DNA of 64,000 nt from DASQYE01 sp035940775 (GTDB taxonomy: Bacteria > Acidobacteriota > Blastocatellia > Pyrinomonadales > Pyrinomonadaceae), in the NCBI GenBank assembly GCA_035940775.1, contig DASZEN010000024.1, forward strand, positions 46,144-110,143, in the 5' to 3' direction. A model generated the notes under the pieces. The model was given only the letters and a program-made list of their open reading frames with translations, did no database searches and had not been told where the DNA came from. The translations under genes were made by a program, and so were the position numbers. Below, in pieces: positions 16,589 through 23,968 of the stretch; positions within the stretch are counted from its first letter, which is position 1; each line of letters starts with the position of its first letter.

Positions 16589-18172
16589 ATGAGCGAACTC
16601 AAACTACAGCAATGCAGGCTCGATGGTCGTTACGACATATTGGAATGCCTGGGGCGCGGCAGCTACGCCGAGATTTACGTTGCGCGTGACATCGCCGCCA
16701 CCGACGGCGAGCCGCAACTGGTCGTCGTCAAAGCCCTCAATGTGCTCTTGCAGGGCGTGCTCGACGCCGAGCTTGAGCATACGCTCATCGAAAACTTTCA
16801 GAACGAGGCGATAGCGCTGGATCGCGTCCGCCACCCCAACATCATCAATCGCCTCGGCCACGGCACGGCCATCGACCTGTCGGGGACGACGTTTCACTAC
16901 CTTGTGCTCGAATATTTGTCGGGCGGTGACATGGCGACGCGCATTCGCAAAGAGCCCTACACGCTCGAACGCTCGCTCTACTACCTGGAACAAGTCTGCG
17001 CCGGTCTCGCCTACGCGCACGAGTGCGGGGTCATTCATCGCGACATCAAGCTGCAAAATCTTCTCCTCACGGCTGACCAGCAAACGGTGAAGATAGCGGA
17101 CTTCGGCGTTGCCAAGATAGAGGCGAGCGAGGGAGCCATCACGCGCGTCGGCACAAACATTTACGCCGCGCCAGAGCATAATCCGGTCGTCCAGACGGGG
17201 CCGCTCGATACGGCGAGCCTGAATGCGCCGCGCGAACACCTGCTGCCAGCCGCCGACATCTACTCGCTCGCCAAGACCACCTACGCACTCATTACAGGAG
17301 AATCGCCGCGCCGATTTACGCATCGACCGATTACGGCACTGCCCGAAGCGTTTGCCGATAAGCCCTGGTCGGCCGGAGTCCTGCGCGTGCTTGAGCGTGC
17401 GACGCAGACGCTCCCGCGTGATCGTTACCAGACAGTGCAGGAGTTCTGGGATGATCTCTCGGATGCTTGTCTTCCTCCGACACGTCCACTCGTTCCTCCG
17501 ACCGGAGGCGAAGAGTCCCGGCCGCGTTCGACCGGAAAACTGAATGTTACACGCGAGCTTGCATCGAAAGCACCGCCGCGTCCGCGCTTTAACGTGACGC
17601 GCGTCATTGAGCAGTTCGAGCGCCGAGACAATGGACACCCTCGCCCGAGGATCGTGGTTCCGGTCGCCGGGGCGCACCAGCCTGCGGCCCCGATTGCGAC
17701 GCAAAAAAACGCACAGCGGGCCCGAGAGCTTATTACGGCGATGCCGGACGTGAGTCGTTCCGGCGCTCTCAGGCAGACGCCGAAGCAGGGCAGGCAGCTT
17801 TCGGCCAGTCGCGGCCTGCGCGCGCTGGTCGCCGTCCTGTTGATCGTCGCCTTTGCCGGGATGCTCCTTGCGACGCACCGTTACTTTCGCTCGCGCTGGG
17901 CCGCCAGAACCGGCTCGCAGCCGACCGCGGCCAGCAGCTCAAACGACATCGGCCGTCAGGGTTTGGTCAGTCAGGATGCCTACCTGCGCTCCAATCCGGG
18001 CAGGAAATATCCCCCTGTGGGTATTGCTGAAAAGGGTTCAACTGTGCAAGTCTTAAGCGTCAGTGAGACGGACAACTGGTACGAGGTTCAGGTTATCAAG
18101 CATGGCCGCGATAAGGATGACCCGGAATCGGCCGACCGTGGGTGGATGAATCGAAAATTTATAGAGTTTTAA
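16589..18172 (+). CDS. Transmembrane Ser/Thr protein kinase with extracytoplasmic SH3 domain
   Basis: 527 residues. The Hanks-type kinase domain (about 14-290) has LGRGSYAEIY (21-30), catalytic Lys48 (VVVKAL), alpha-C Glu73, HRDIKLQN (150-157), DFG (171-173) and an APE motif, so it should be active. A Pro/Arg-rich juxtamembrane segment (290-405) is followed by one membrane helix (about 409-433) and a C-terminal bacterial SH3-like domain (AYLRSNPG, then GSTVQVLSVSETDNWYEV and RGWMNRKFIEF). PknB-type kinases normally carry PASTA repeats outside, which bind muropeptides. Here an SH3b domain takes that place and could bind peptidoglycan, which is an inference. It lies 114 bases after the phosphatase gene. 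Confidence 0.93.
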   Translation: MSELKLQQCRLDGRYDILECLGRGSYAEIYVARDIAATDGEPQLVVVKALNVLLQGVLDAELEHTLIENFQNEAIALDRVRHPNIINRLGHGTAIDLSGTTFHYLVLEYLSGGDMATRIRKEPYTLERSLYYLEQVCAGLAYAHECGVIHRDIKLQNLLLTADQQTVKIADFGVAKIEASEGAITRVGTNIYAAPEHNPVVQTGPLDTASLNAPREHLLPAADIYSLAKTTYALITGESPRRFTHRPITALPEAFADKPWSAGVLRVLERATQTLPRDRYQTVQEFWDDLSDACLPPTRPLVPPTGGEESRPRSTGKLNVTRELASKAPPRPRFNVTRVIEQFERRDNGHPRPRIVVPVAGAHQPAAPIATQKNAQRARELITAMPDVSRSGALRQTPKQGRQLSASRGLRALVAVLLIVAFAGMLLATHRYFRSRWAARTGSQPTAASSSNDIGRQGLVSQDAYLRSNPGRKYPPVGIAEKGSTVQVLSVSETDNWYEVQVIKHGRDKDDPESADRGWMNRKFIEF

Positions 18173-18210
18173 AACCGACCGCTTTTTAACCGAGAGGAGA
18201 TGCAGGAACA

Positions 18211-19086
18211 GTGGGTTTAATTGAATCCATAAGACGATGGATTGACGGCGAGGGCGCTGAAGACCCTTTGAGTGCGGCCGACGAACAGTCGCGCCCGCGA
18301 CGCGTCTGGGAGGAATTTCTCGTCAAGGTGGCGCGCGAGGTCGAAGCCGTCATGCAGCGCGAGATGTTCACACCGCCCGGCGGCCCGACCTACATCCCGC
18401 GCGAGTACGTCGTCTATCTGAGCAATGATGATGATAAGGAATGGCAGGGAGATAAACGACGCGGTCTTGAGCAGGGGCTCTTTCATGTGCTTTCGGAGAG
18501 GGCGCGCGAGCTGGCCGGTCAAACTCAGCTCGCCACGAAATCCTTCGCCGTCGAACTGCGCGTGGACGGCACTCTGAACAAGGGCGAGTTCCGTGTGCAG
18601 CCGGTTTGGGACGAAACCGAGGCCGGTCACACTATGGTAACGGCGCGCCCGAGCGGCGATAGCCAGATGATGAAGACTTCGCTGCCGGGCATGACGCCAG
18701 ATGAGATGGGCGGCGTGACGAATCCGAACGAGCCCGCCGAGGGCGAGCAAACGATCGTCCGTCCACGCGTCGAAGAACTCTACTCTATTGAAATCTGGCG
18801 CGAGGGCGTGCGCCAGGCCGTCGTCCCCATCATCAAGCCGGAAATCACCATCGGGCGCGGCTCCAGGTCTGTCACAGTCGATCTGCCGCTCAAAGGCGAT
18901 CCGGAAATCAGCCGCGTTCATGCGACGCTCATGCGCGACGAAAACGGCCAATACTGGCTCACACCGAAAGGTAGAAATCCAACCATCGTCGCCGGGCGTG
19001 AAGTTACGCGCGAGGAACGCTCGCCCATCGCGCCCGATGAGAAGATAGAGATTTGTAGTTATAGTTTGAGGATTCCACCGAAGTAA
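18211..19086 (+). CDS. Second FhaA-like protein: DUF3662 plus FHA-like domain
   Basis: 291 residues. The N-terminal DUF3662 (about 25-130) contains EVEAVMQREM, IPREYVVYLS and GTLNKGEFRVQPVWD, close to the mycobacterial FhaA N-terminus. A linker with MMKTSLPGM may hold phosphorylatable Thr. The C-terminal FHA-like domain (about 200-291) has EITIGRGSRSVTVDLPL and PEISRVHATLMRDENG. The Gly-Arg-Gly and Ser-Arg-x-His core is present, but the NG-loop (STNGT) is replaced by GRNPTIVAG, so phosphothreonine affinity may differ. The start is GTG 18211, 38 bases after the kinase stop, with AGGA just upstream. It closes the operon before a terminator. Confidence 0.82.
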   Translation: MGLIESIRRWIDGEGAEDPLSAADEQSRPRRVWEEFLVKVAREVEAVMQREMFTPPGGPTYIPREYVVYLSNDDDKEWQGDKRRGLEQGLFHVLSERARELAGQTQLATKSFAVELRVDGTLNKGEFRVQPVWDETEAGHTMVTARPSGDSQMMKTSLPGMTPDEMGGVTNPNEPAEGEQTIVRPRVEELYSIEIWREGVRQAVVPIIKPEITIGRGSRSVTVDLPLKGDPEISRVHATLMRDENGQYWLTPKGRNPTIVAGREVTREERSPIAPDEKIEICSYSLRIPPK

Positions 19087-19135
19087 GAAAAACATAAGAA
19101 GGGGCAAAGCAACATCTTTGCCCCTTCCCTGTTTT
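19085..19135. terminator. Bidirectional Rho-independent terminator
   Basis: 12-bp perfect stem (19098-19109 with 19116-19127, core GGGGCAAAG/CTTTGCCCC), 6-base loop. On the plus strand it is followed by GTTTTG. On the minus strand it is followed by TTATGTTTTTC. It separates the convergent FHA gene and coiled-coil gene and probably ends both transcripts. Confidence 0.85.
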
Positions 19136-19158
19136 GCCGCGCCGCGCCGTATTTCCCT

Positions 19159-19848
19159 TTAAGGGTTCCCGTTCCGTCTTTCGCTGATATAGCGATCAAC
19201 CGTTTCAGCCAACCTATCGAGCCGCTCAGTCAGCCTCTCAAGGCTCTTGTCAGTACGCGTCTGCGCCGCAGTCAGATTTTTTATAGCTTCCTGGGTGCGC
19301 ATTTGCGAATCGGCGAGGGCTGCGATTTTAGTCTCGCTATTGGCCTGCGCCTGCTCCAGGCGAATTTGGGAATCAGCGAGGGCCGAGATTTTAGCTTCGC
19401 TATTGGCTTGCGCCTGTTCCAAGTGAATTTGAAAATCAGCGAGGTTCGAGATTTTAGCCTCGCTATTGGCTTGCGCCTGTTCAAGATGAATTTGGGAATC
19501 GGCGAGGGCCGAGATTTTGGCTTCCGTACTGGTTTGCGCCTGTTCCAGGCGCATCTGCGAATCGGCAAGGGCTGCGATTTTAGCCTCGCTATTAGCTTGC
19601 GCCTGTTCCAGGCGCATCTGCGAATCGGCAAGGGCCGAGATTTTGGCTTCGCTATTGGCTTGCGCCTGTTCAAGATGAATTTGAGAATCAGCGAGGGCCG
19701 AGATTTTGGCTTCCGTATTGGTTTGCGCCTCCCTCAATTCGGCAAACCACCGCTCGTGCGTGTCCATACGAGCGTCCATGTTCTCAGCCAATCTGGTGAG
19801 GGTGACAAATGCTTCTTCGAGCCTTATCACTCTTTGTTCGGTAGACAT
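19159..19848 (-). CDS. Coiled-coil protein made of seven 21-residue repeats
   Basis: 229 residues, fully helical in appearance, no signal peptide and no membrane segment. A short head (1-45) is followed by seven copies of a 21-residue unit, consensus EAKISALADSQIHLEQAQAN with a closing Ser (residues 46-192), and a C-terminal heptad region (TDKSLERLTERLDRLAETVDRYI). Each unit equals exactly three heptads, so the array is a continuous coiled coil whose length could change by unit gain or loss. Function unknown. It starts 17 bases after the HD-GYP gene stop and is likely co-transcribed with it. Confidence 0.75.
   Translation of the reverse strand: MSTEQRVIRLEEAFVTLTRLAENMDARMDTHERWFAELREAQTNTEAKISALADSQIHLEQAQANSEAKISALADSQMRLEQAQANSEAKIAALADSQMRLEQAQTSTEAKISALADSQIHLEQAQANSEAKISNLADFQIHLEQAQANSEAKISALADSQIRLEQAQANSETKIAALADSQMRTQEAIKNLTAAQTRTDKSLERLTERLDRLAETVDRYISERRNGNP
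19273..19713 (-). repeat. Seven tandem 63-bp coding repeats
   Basis: The seven 21-codon units of the coiled-coil gene are near-identical at DNA level (for example GCGAATCGGC/AGCGAGGGC blocks recur every 63 bases). Sixth-position variation alternates between IHL and MRL types, as expected from unit-level duplication. The last unit is degenerate. The strict period keeps the opposite strand open too, creating a 223-codon shadow frame. Confidence 0.9.
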
Positions 19849-19865
19849 TTGCTTTACAACAGCCC

Positions 19866-21149
19866 TTATGATTCCGAGCTGACGGCGCTTGCGATTTCCT
19901 GTGGGCTTGATCCTGATTCAAGCTCGGCTATCAATTCTTCAAGCAGTGGCACGATTCGCGTCGGCTCCACGTAATCCTTCCCGAGTATTTTCGTGATGGC
20001 GCGGTTTTTCGTTTCTCCTTTAAGCTCTCTCAAGAGAGCGCGACATAATGAGATGACGACCTCTGCCTCGAACTGCTTGCCTGTGTTGCGGCGAAAATCT
20101 TCGACCACCTCTTCGAGCGAGCGGCGGGTCTTGTAAGGACGATTGGTCGTCATCGCGTCGAAGGAATCGGCGAGGGTGATGATCTTTGTTCCGATGGGAA
20201 TCTGGTCGCCGGTCAAGCCGTCCGGGTATCCGCGCCCGTCTATGCGCTCGTGGTGATGCCGCGCCATCAACGGAATATTGGCGTAAGGATGCTGGATCGG
20301 GGCGAGGATTTCGTAACCGGCGGCGGGATGACGATTAAGCTCGCTCGATTTCTTTGCGTCGATCTTGTATGGCGCGTTAATGATGTCGCGCTCGACGACG
20401 AGCTTACCGATATCATGCAGGTAGCCTGCGATGGCTATGCCTTCGACCTCCTCATCGCTCCAACCCATTTCGCGCGCGATGATCTCGCTGTATTTGCCGA
20501 CGCGCTCGGAATGCCCCTGCGTATATTTATCCTTGATGTCGATGGCGGCAGCAAAGGCGCGCACCGTATCTTTGTAGATGGCGCGCAGCCCCTCGTAGAG
20601 TTGGCGATTCTCTTCAGCCCTGCGTTCAAGCTCTTCGAGCAGGCGGTGCGTGTGGATGCCTACGCCTATGTGGCGGGCCATCGAGCAGACCACCTCGCGA
20701 TCATCCGTCGTGAAAGGCTCGTTGCTCGCTTTGCCGCCGAGCAGGACTATTCCCGTCAGATCGCTGCGAACGACCAGGGGCACGACCAATTCGATGCGGG
20801 ATTCCGCAAAGAAGGCTTGATGCCGGGCGGCGAAATGAGCGAACGCTGGCGTTTCATCGTCCATCGCGAGCCCGCACAAGCCGAGGCTGAGGAGCCCCTC
20901 GACATCCTCCGCGTCGAGCGTCAAATCCCCCGGCGGCTCGTCGCCGAGTCCGCGCGCCGCGACAAAATGTAAGACCTGATCCTGTTTGTGGTATTCGGCG
21001 ACCGCTCCGCGCCTGATCGCCAGCGTGCCCAGTAAAAGGTGGAGCGAGGTGCGAACCATTTCGAGGAAATCATGAGGGTCGGCGATCTCCTGTCCCAAAT
21101 CCGCCAGCGCGGCGAAAGTATGGATGAGCCTTTGCACCTTATCCTGCAT
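19866..21149 (-). CDS. GAF-HD-GYP protein, probable c-di-GMP phosphodiesterase
   Basis: 427 residues, cytoplasmic. An N-terminal GAF-type sensor (about 20-170) is followed by a linker helix and an HD-GYP domain (about 190-390). The metal and catalytic motifs are complete: GHSERVGKY (212-220), HDIGK (245-249), HHERIDGRGYP (299-309) and TLADSFDAMTTNRPYK. HD-GYP proteins hydrolyse c-di-GMP to pGpG/GMP. The GAF ligand is unknown. It lies 13 bases downstream of the STAS gene on the minus strand, in the same unit as the diguanylate cyclase, so synthesis and breakdown of c-di-GMP are encoded together. Confidence 0.92.
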   Translation of the reverse strand: MQDKVQRLIHTFAALADLGQEIADPHDFLEMVRTSLHLLLGTLAIRRGAVAEYHKQDQVLHFVAARGLGDEPPGDLTLDAEDVEGLLSLGLCGLAMDDETPAFAHFAARHQAFFAESRIELVVPLVVRSDLTGIVLLGGKASNEPFTTDDREVVCSMARHIGVGIHTHRLLEELERRAEENRQLYEGLRAIYKDTVRAFAAAIDIKDKYTQGHSERVGKYSEIIAREMGWSDEEVEGIAIAGYLHDIGKLVVERDIINAPYKIDAKKSSELNRHPAAGYEILAPIQHPYANIPLMARHHHERIDGRGYPDGLTGDQIPIGTKIITLADSFDAMTTNRPYKTRRSLEEVVEDFRRNTGKQFEAEVVISLCRALLRELKGETKNRAITKILGKDYVEPTRIVPLLEELIAELESGSSPQEIASAVSSES

Positions 21150-21162
21150 AAGCCGCGAACTC

Positions 21163-21552
21163 TTAGTGACCGACGGTCGTGGTTTCTGAGGTGAACTCGG
21201 TCAGCGTCGCCAGCGCCTCTTGCTCGTCCTCGGCCAGGGCCACGTATTTGGTCAGGCCCAACATTTCAAAAAGCTCGACCGTTTGTAGATTAACGTCGGA
21301 AAAGACGAGATGTGCGCCGACGCCCTCGGCGGCATCTATAACGCCCAAAAGAATCGAGACGCCGATGCTGTTGACCAGCTCGGTGTCCCGGAAATTTATG
21401 ACGAGAGCGCGGCAGCCCTGCTCAAATTGTCGGCGGCACTCGCGCTCGATACGCTCGCCGCTCAGCTTATTAAGGTAATCCGTCGCATAGACGACGGCCA
21501 TCTCCCCGATGCTGCGCGAGCGCACCGGAGCGCTGTTAATAGATTCCGCCAT
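21163..21552 (-). CDS. STAS-domain anti-anti-sigma factor (SpoIIAA/RsbV-like)
   Basis: 129 residues forming one STAS domain. Ser62 in LVNSIGVSILLG matches the phospho-acceptor serine of SpoIIAA/RsbV, which is phosphorylated by an RsbW/SpoIIAB kinase. Unphosphorylated STAS proteins bind the kinase and free its sigma factor or other client. A matching RsbW-like ATPase domain is encoded by the next gene upstream, so the two are probable partners. AGGGGAG lies before the start codon. No sigma-factor gene is present in the window, so the final client is unknown. Confidence 0.88.
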   Translation of the reverse strand: MAESINSAPVRSRSIGEMAVVYATDYLNKLSGERIERECRRQFEQGCRALVINFRDTELVNSIGVSILLGVIDAAEGVGAHLVFSDVNLQTVELFEMLGLTKYVALAEDEQEALATLTEFTSETTTVGH

Positions 21553-21650
21553 TACAGTAAGCTCCCCTCTTACTTAATAGACAGTACCAATTAAATGTTA
21601 AATCCCGCGCGATGGCAAGAGAAAATGGTTGTGTTTTGGTTGCAATCCAT

Positions 21651-23951
21651 CTATGACCGGCGCAAATACTTCGTCATACGCAGGCGCGTGCCATCATCCA
21701 CACGCTCGAACTCGACCTCGTCCATAAGGGTTCGAATGAGCGTCAGTCCCCATCCGCGCCGCTCGCCGCCAGTACTACTATTGCTGCCGCGCGCCGCGTG
21801 CTCCTCATTACCGTTCTGGCGCGCACGCCCCTTTTCGCCGTTCTGTTCGCTAAAAGTTACGGGGACGACCCCGCGGCTGGAAACCGTGACCACTAATTTA
21901 TCACTTTCCAGGCGAAAGCGTTGATATATTTTTCGATCCGGGCTCAAGCTATGCTCGGCGGCGTTGATGCAGGCCTCTACGAGCGCCGTCTTGATCTGAT
22001 TGATGGCTTCGGGTTGAAAGTCGATACGGCGAGCGATCTGGTCGACGGTCGTGGCCGCGATCAGCTCCGTGTCTTCGCCCATCGGCATCACCAGCTCGAA
22101 CTCGTCCGTGCCGCTGCTCTCTGCGCCCACGAGCGCGGCGTCGGGGCTGATACGCGCGGTCAAAAGCTCAAGCTGCTGGCGGCTCGACCCGTAGGCTTCG
22201 CGCTCTTGCAGCAGCTCCATGGCTTCAGCCGAAAAACCTTCGGGCGCGACCAGCCACAGCCGGACACGGCTGAACCCGCATGCGCGTGCGACGCTCATCA
22301 GCCGGTCGCACCACACCTCGGTAATCCCACGGCCCGCTTCGAGCTTGGATTCCAACTCGGCGGCGATCCACACAACTTCGTTTGCGTCCGTGTAGGTTCC
22401 GGCGTCGAAGCCGGGCGCAACGGCGCAGCGCTCTTCGTCGCAGACCGACTGGATCGGCGGATAAAAGGCCGCGCAGCTCGCAGCATGTACGACCTGCGGC
22501 AATCGCACCAGGTCTGTTTCGGCGTCGAGCCCGGCGGCCACAGCCTCCGTCTCAAGCCCCTTGTAGGCGCGGCTGAAACGGTCGTAATGGAGAAGACTGG
22601 CGGGCACGCGCTGACCGTTGAATCGCGCCAGGAGTTCGCGCAGGCCGAGCGCTGCGGCGCGACGATAATGACGCGCCATAGTGTGCGGCGCGCGTTTTAA
22701 GGTCTCGAGCAGGGTTTCGGCGACGACGAGTGCGCGCGGCTCGGCGGCGACCTCCATGCGATAGCGCGTCGAAAGATAATCGCTCCAGGCGTAAGAGCCG
22801 TTGCCGACCTCTATGAAGTTCGCGTTCAGGCTCGCCAGTTCGTTGACGTGCAGCTCGCGTATGATCTGTTGCAGTTGAGCGGGCTCGACCCCGAGCCTCT
22901 TGCGCCAGGTCTCGACCTGCGCGCGGCTGCCGTCGCTCGCCTTCGACTCATAAAGGACGCGAATCAGAGCGCGGCGCGGCGCAACAGCACCAGTGATGGT
23001 TTCCATCACGGAATCGAAATGGCGATAGAGACGGCCGCCCATCAGCTCGTCAACGTAAAGCTGTTGGCAGTTGAGAAAAGTGGTGAGCGGAATCTCTCGT
23101 TCGCGCGCCGACTGTAGAACCAGCGTCATGAAGGCGGGCTTGCCGCCCAATTGTTGAACGATCAGATCGCGCGTCTCGTCGTTCAAAGCGATGGCGGCGC
23201 GCTCGGCCAGGCGTTCAACCAGTGTGCGCGCCTCCGCGTCGGGCAGTTTTTCGAGTCGAAGCGTGCGCGTCGCATCTGAGCCGTCGCTCTCGTAGCGCAC
23301 CAGATCGAGCAGGCGTCGGCGCAGGCCCGCCAGCACGAACGCTTGATCGGAGCGCATGAAGAGCTGCGCGAACTCTGTGCCCAGTCGCGTCTCTCCTTTT
23401 AACCTCTCGGTGAGGTGAAGGCCGTCGAGCATGACGAGCGTGCGTGCGCCGTGGGCGGCGGCTCGCTGCGGGGCGCTCAGGCACAGACGCACCAGCGCGC
23501 GTTCGTCATCGCGCGCACGCTCGATTGCCCCCGTCAACTGCTCGACCCATTCGTAATCAGCGGGAACGGCCTCTTCGACCAACTCCGCGAGGGGCTGCAA
23601 CGCCTCCAACTGCGACGCGTCGTTATGCCGCCACGCGGCGAGTTGCTGGAGAAAGGTGTGAAGGAAACGGCGCGCGGCCGTGATCGCTGTCTGGTCGTCT
23701 GTGGAGAACTGGAAGTAGATGGGTATATCGCCCGTGTGACGACGAAAGAGTTCGTCGTAAGCCTGGCGCAACAATTCCGAGACGCCGACGGCGGGAGCGG
23801 CAAGCACCAGTAGCCCGCGCGCCTTCCGGCCCGGCGACGCGAGCGATAGGACGCGCTCCAACTCGACGGCGCGGCCTATAAAGTCTTCCGGCTCGACGCG
23901 ACCCGTGATGCGCCGTTCGACTCTATTTTTGTTTTGCGTCTTTCGAGACAT
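21651..23951 (-). CDS. Large fusion: AAA/STAND-like region with degenerate P-loop plus RsbW-type HATPase domain
   Basis: 766 residues. The N-terminus has FIGRAVELERVL (24-35), as in STAND/ORC-like ATPases, then LLVLAAPAVGVSELLRQ (47-63) where the Walker A Lys is replaced by Val, and a Walker-B-like TLVMLDGLH. A helical and winged-helix-like middle follows. The C-terminal 130 residues are a GHKL ATPase of the anti-sigma kinase type, with N-box EACINAAEHS (659-668) and G-box RGWGLTLI (about 732-739). The C-terminal part should phosphorylate the STAS protein encoded 98 bases downstream. The front is probably a nucleotide-independent scaffold or sensor. I know no standard name for this combination. 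Confidence 0.8.
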   Translation of the reverse strand: MSRKTQNKNRVERRITGRVEPEDFIGRAVELERVLSLASPGRKARGLLVLAAPAVGVSELLRQAYDELFRRHTGDIPIYFQFSTDDQTAITAARRFLHTFLQQLAAWRHNDASQLEALQPLAELVEEAVPADYEWVEQLTGAIERARDDERALVRLCLSAPQRAAAHGARTLVMLDGLHLTERLKGETRLGTEFAQLFMRSDQAFVLAGLRRRLLDLVRYESDGSDATRTLRLEKLPDAEARTLVERLAERAAIALNDETRDLIVQQLGGKPAFMTLVLQSAREREIPLTTFLNCQQLYVDELMGGRLYRHFDSVMETITGAVAPRRALIRVLYESKASDGSRAQVETWRKRLGVEPAQLQQIIRELHVNELASLNANFIEVGNGSYAWSDYLSTRYRMEVAAEPRALVVAETLLETLKRAPHTMARHYRRAAALGLRELLARFNGQRVPASLLHYDRFSRAYKGLETEAVAAGLDAETDLVRLPQVVHAASCAAFYPPIQSVCDEERCAVAPGFDAGTYTDANEVVWIAAELESKLEAGRGITEVWCDRLMSVARACGFSRVRLWLVAPEGFSAEAMELLQEREAYGSSRQQLELLTARISPDAALVGAESSGTDEFELVMPMGEDTELIAATTVDQIARRIDFQPEAINQIKTALVEACINAAEHSLSPDRKIYQRFRLESDKLVVTVSSRGVVPVTFSEQNGEKGRARQNGNEEHAARGSNSSTGGERRGWGLTLIRTLMDEVEFERVDDGTRLRMTKYLRRS

Positions 23952-23968
23952 CGCTGCTCCGGTATCTT

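Noticed and set aside
16604..17878. 424-codon minus-strand frame opposite the kinase gene
   Set aside because: Antisense shadow of an intact Hanks kinase. His/Arg-rich composition without motifs.
19303..19974. 223-codon repetitive plus-strand frame
   Set aside because: It looks protein-like because the 63-bp repeats keep it open, but the minus-strand coiled coil has the correct heptad pattern and position next to HD-GYP.
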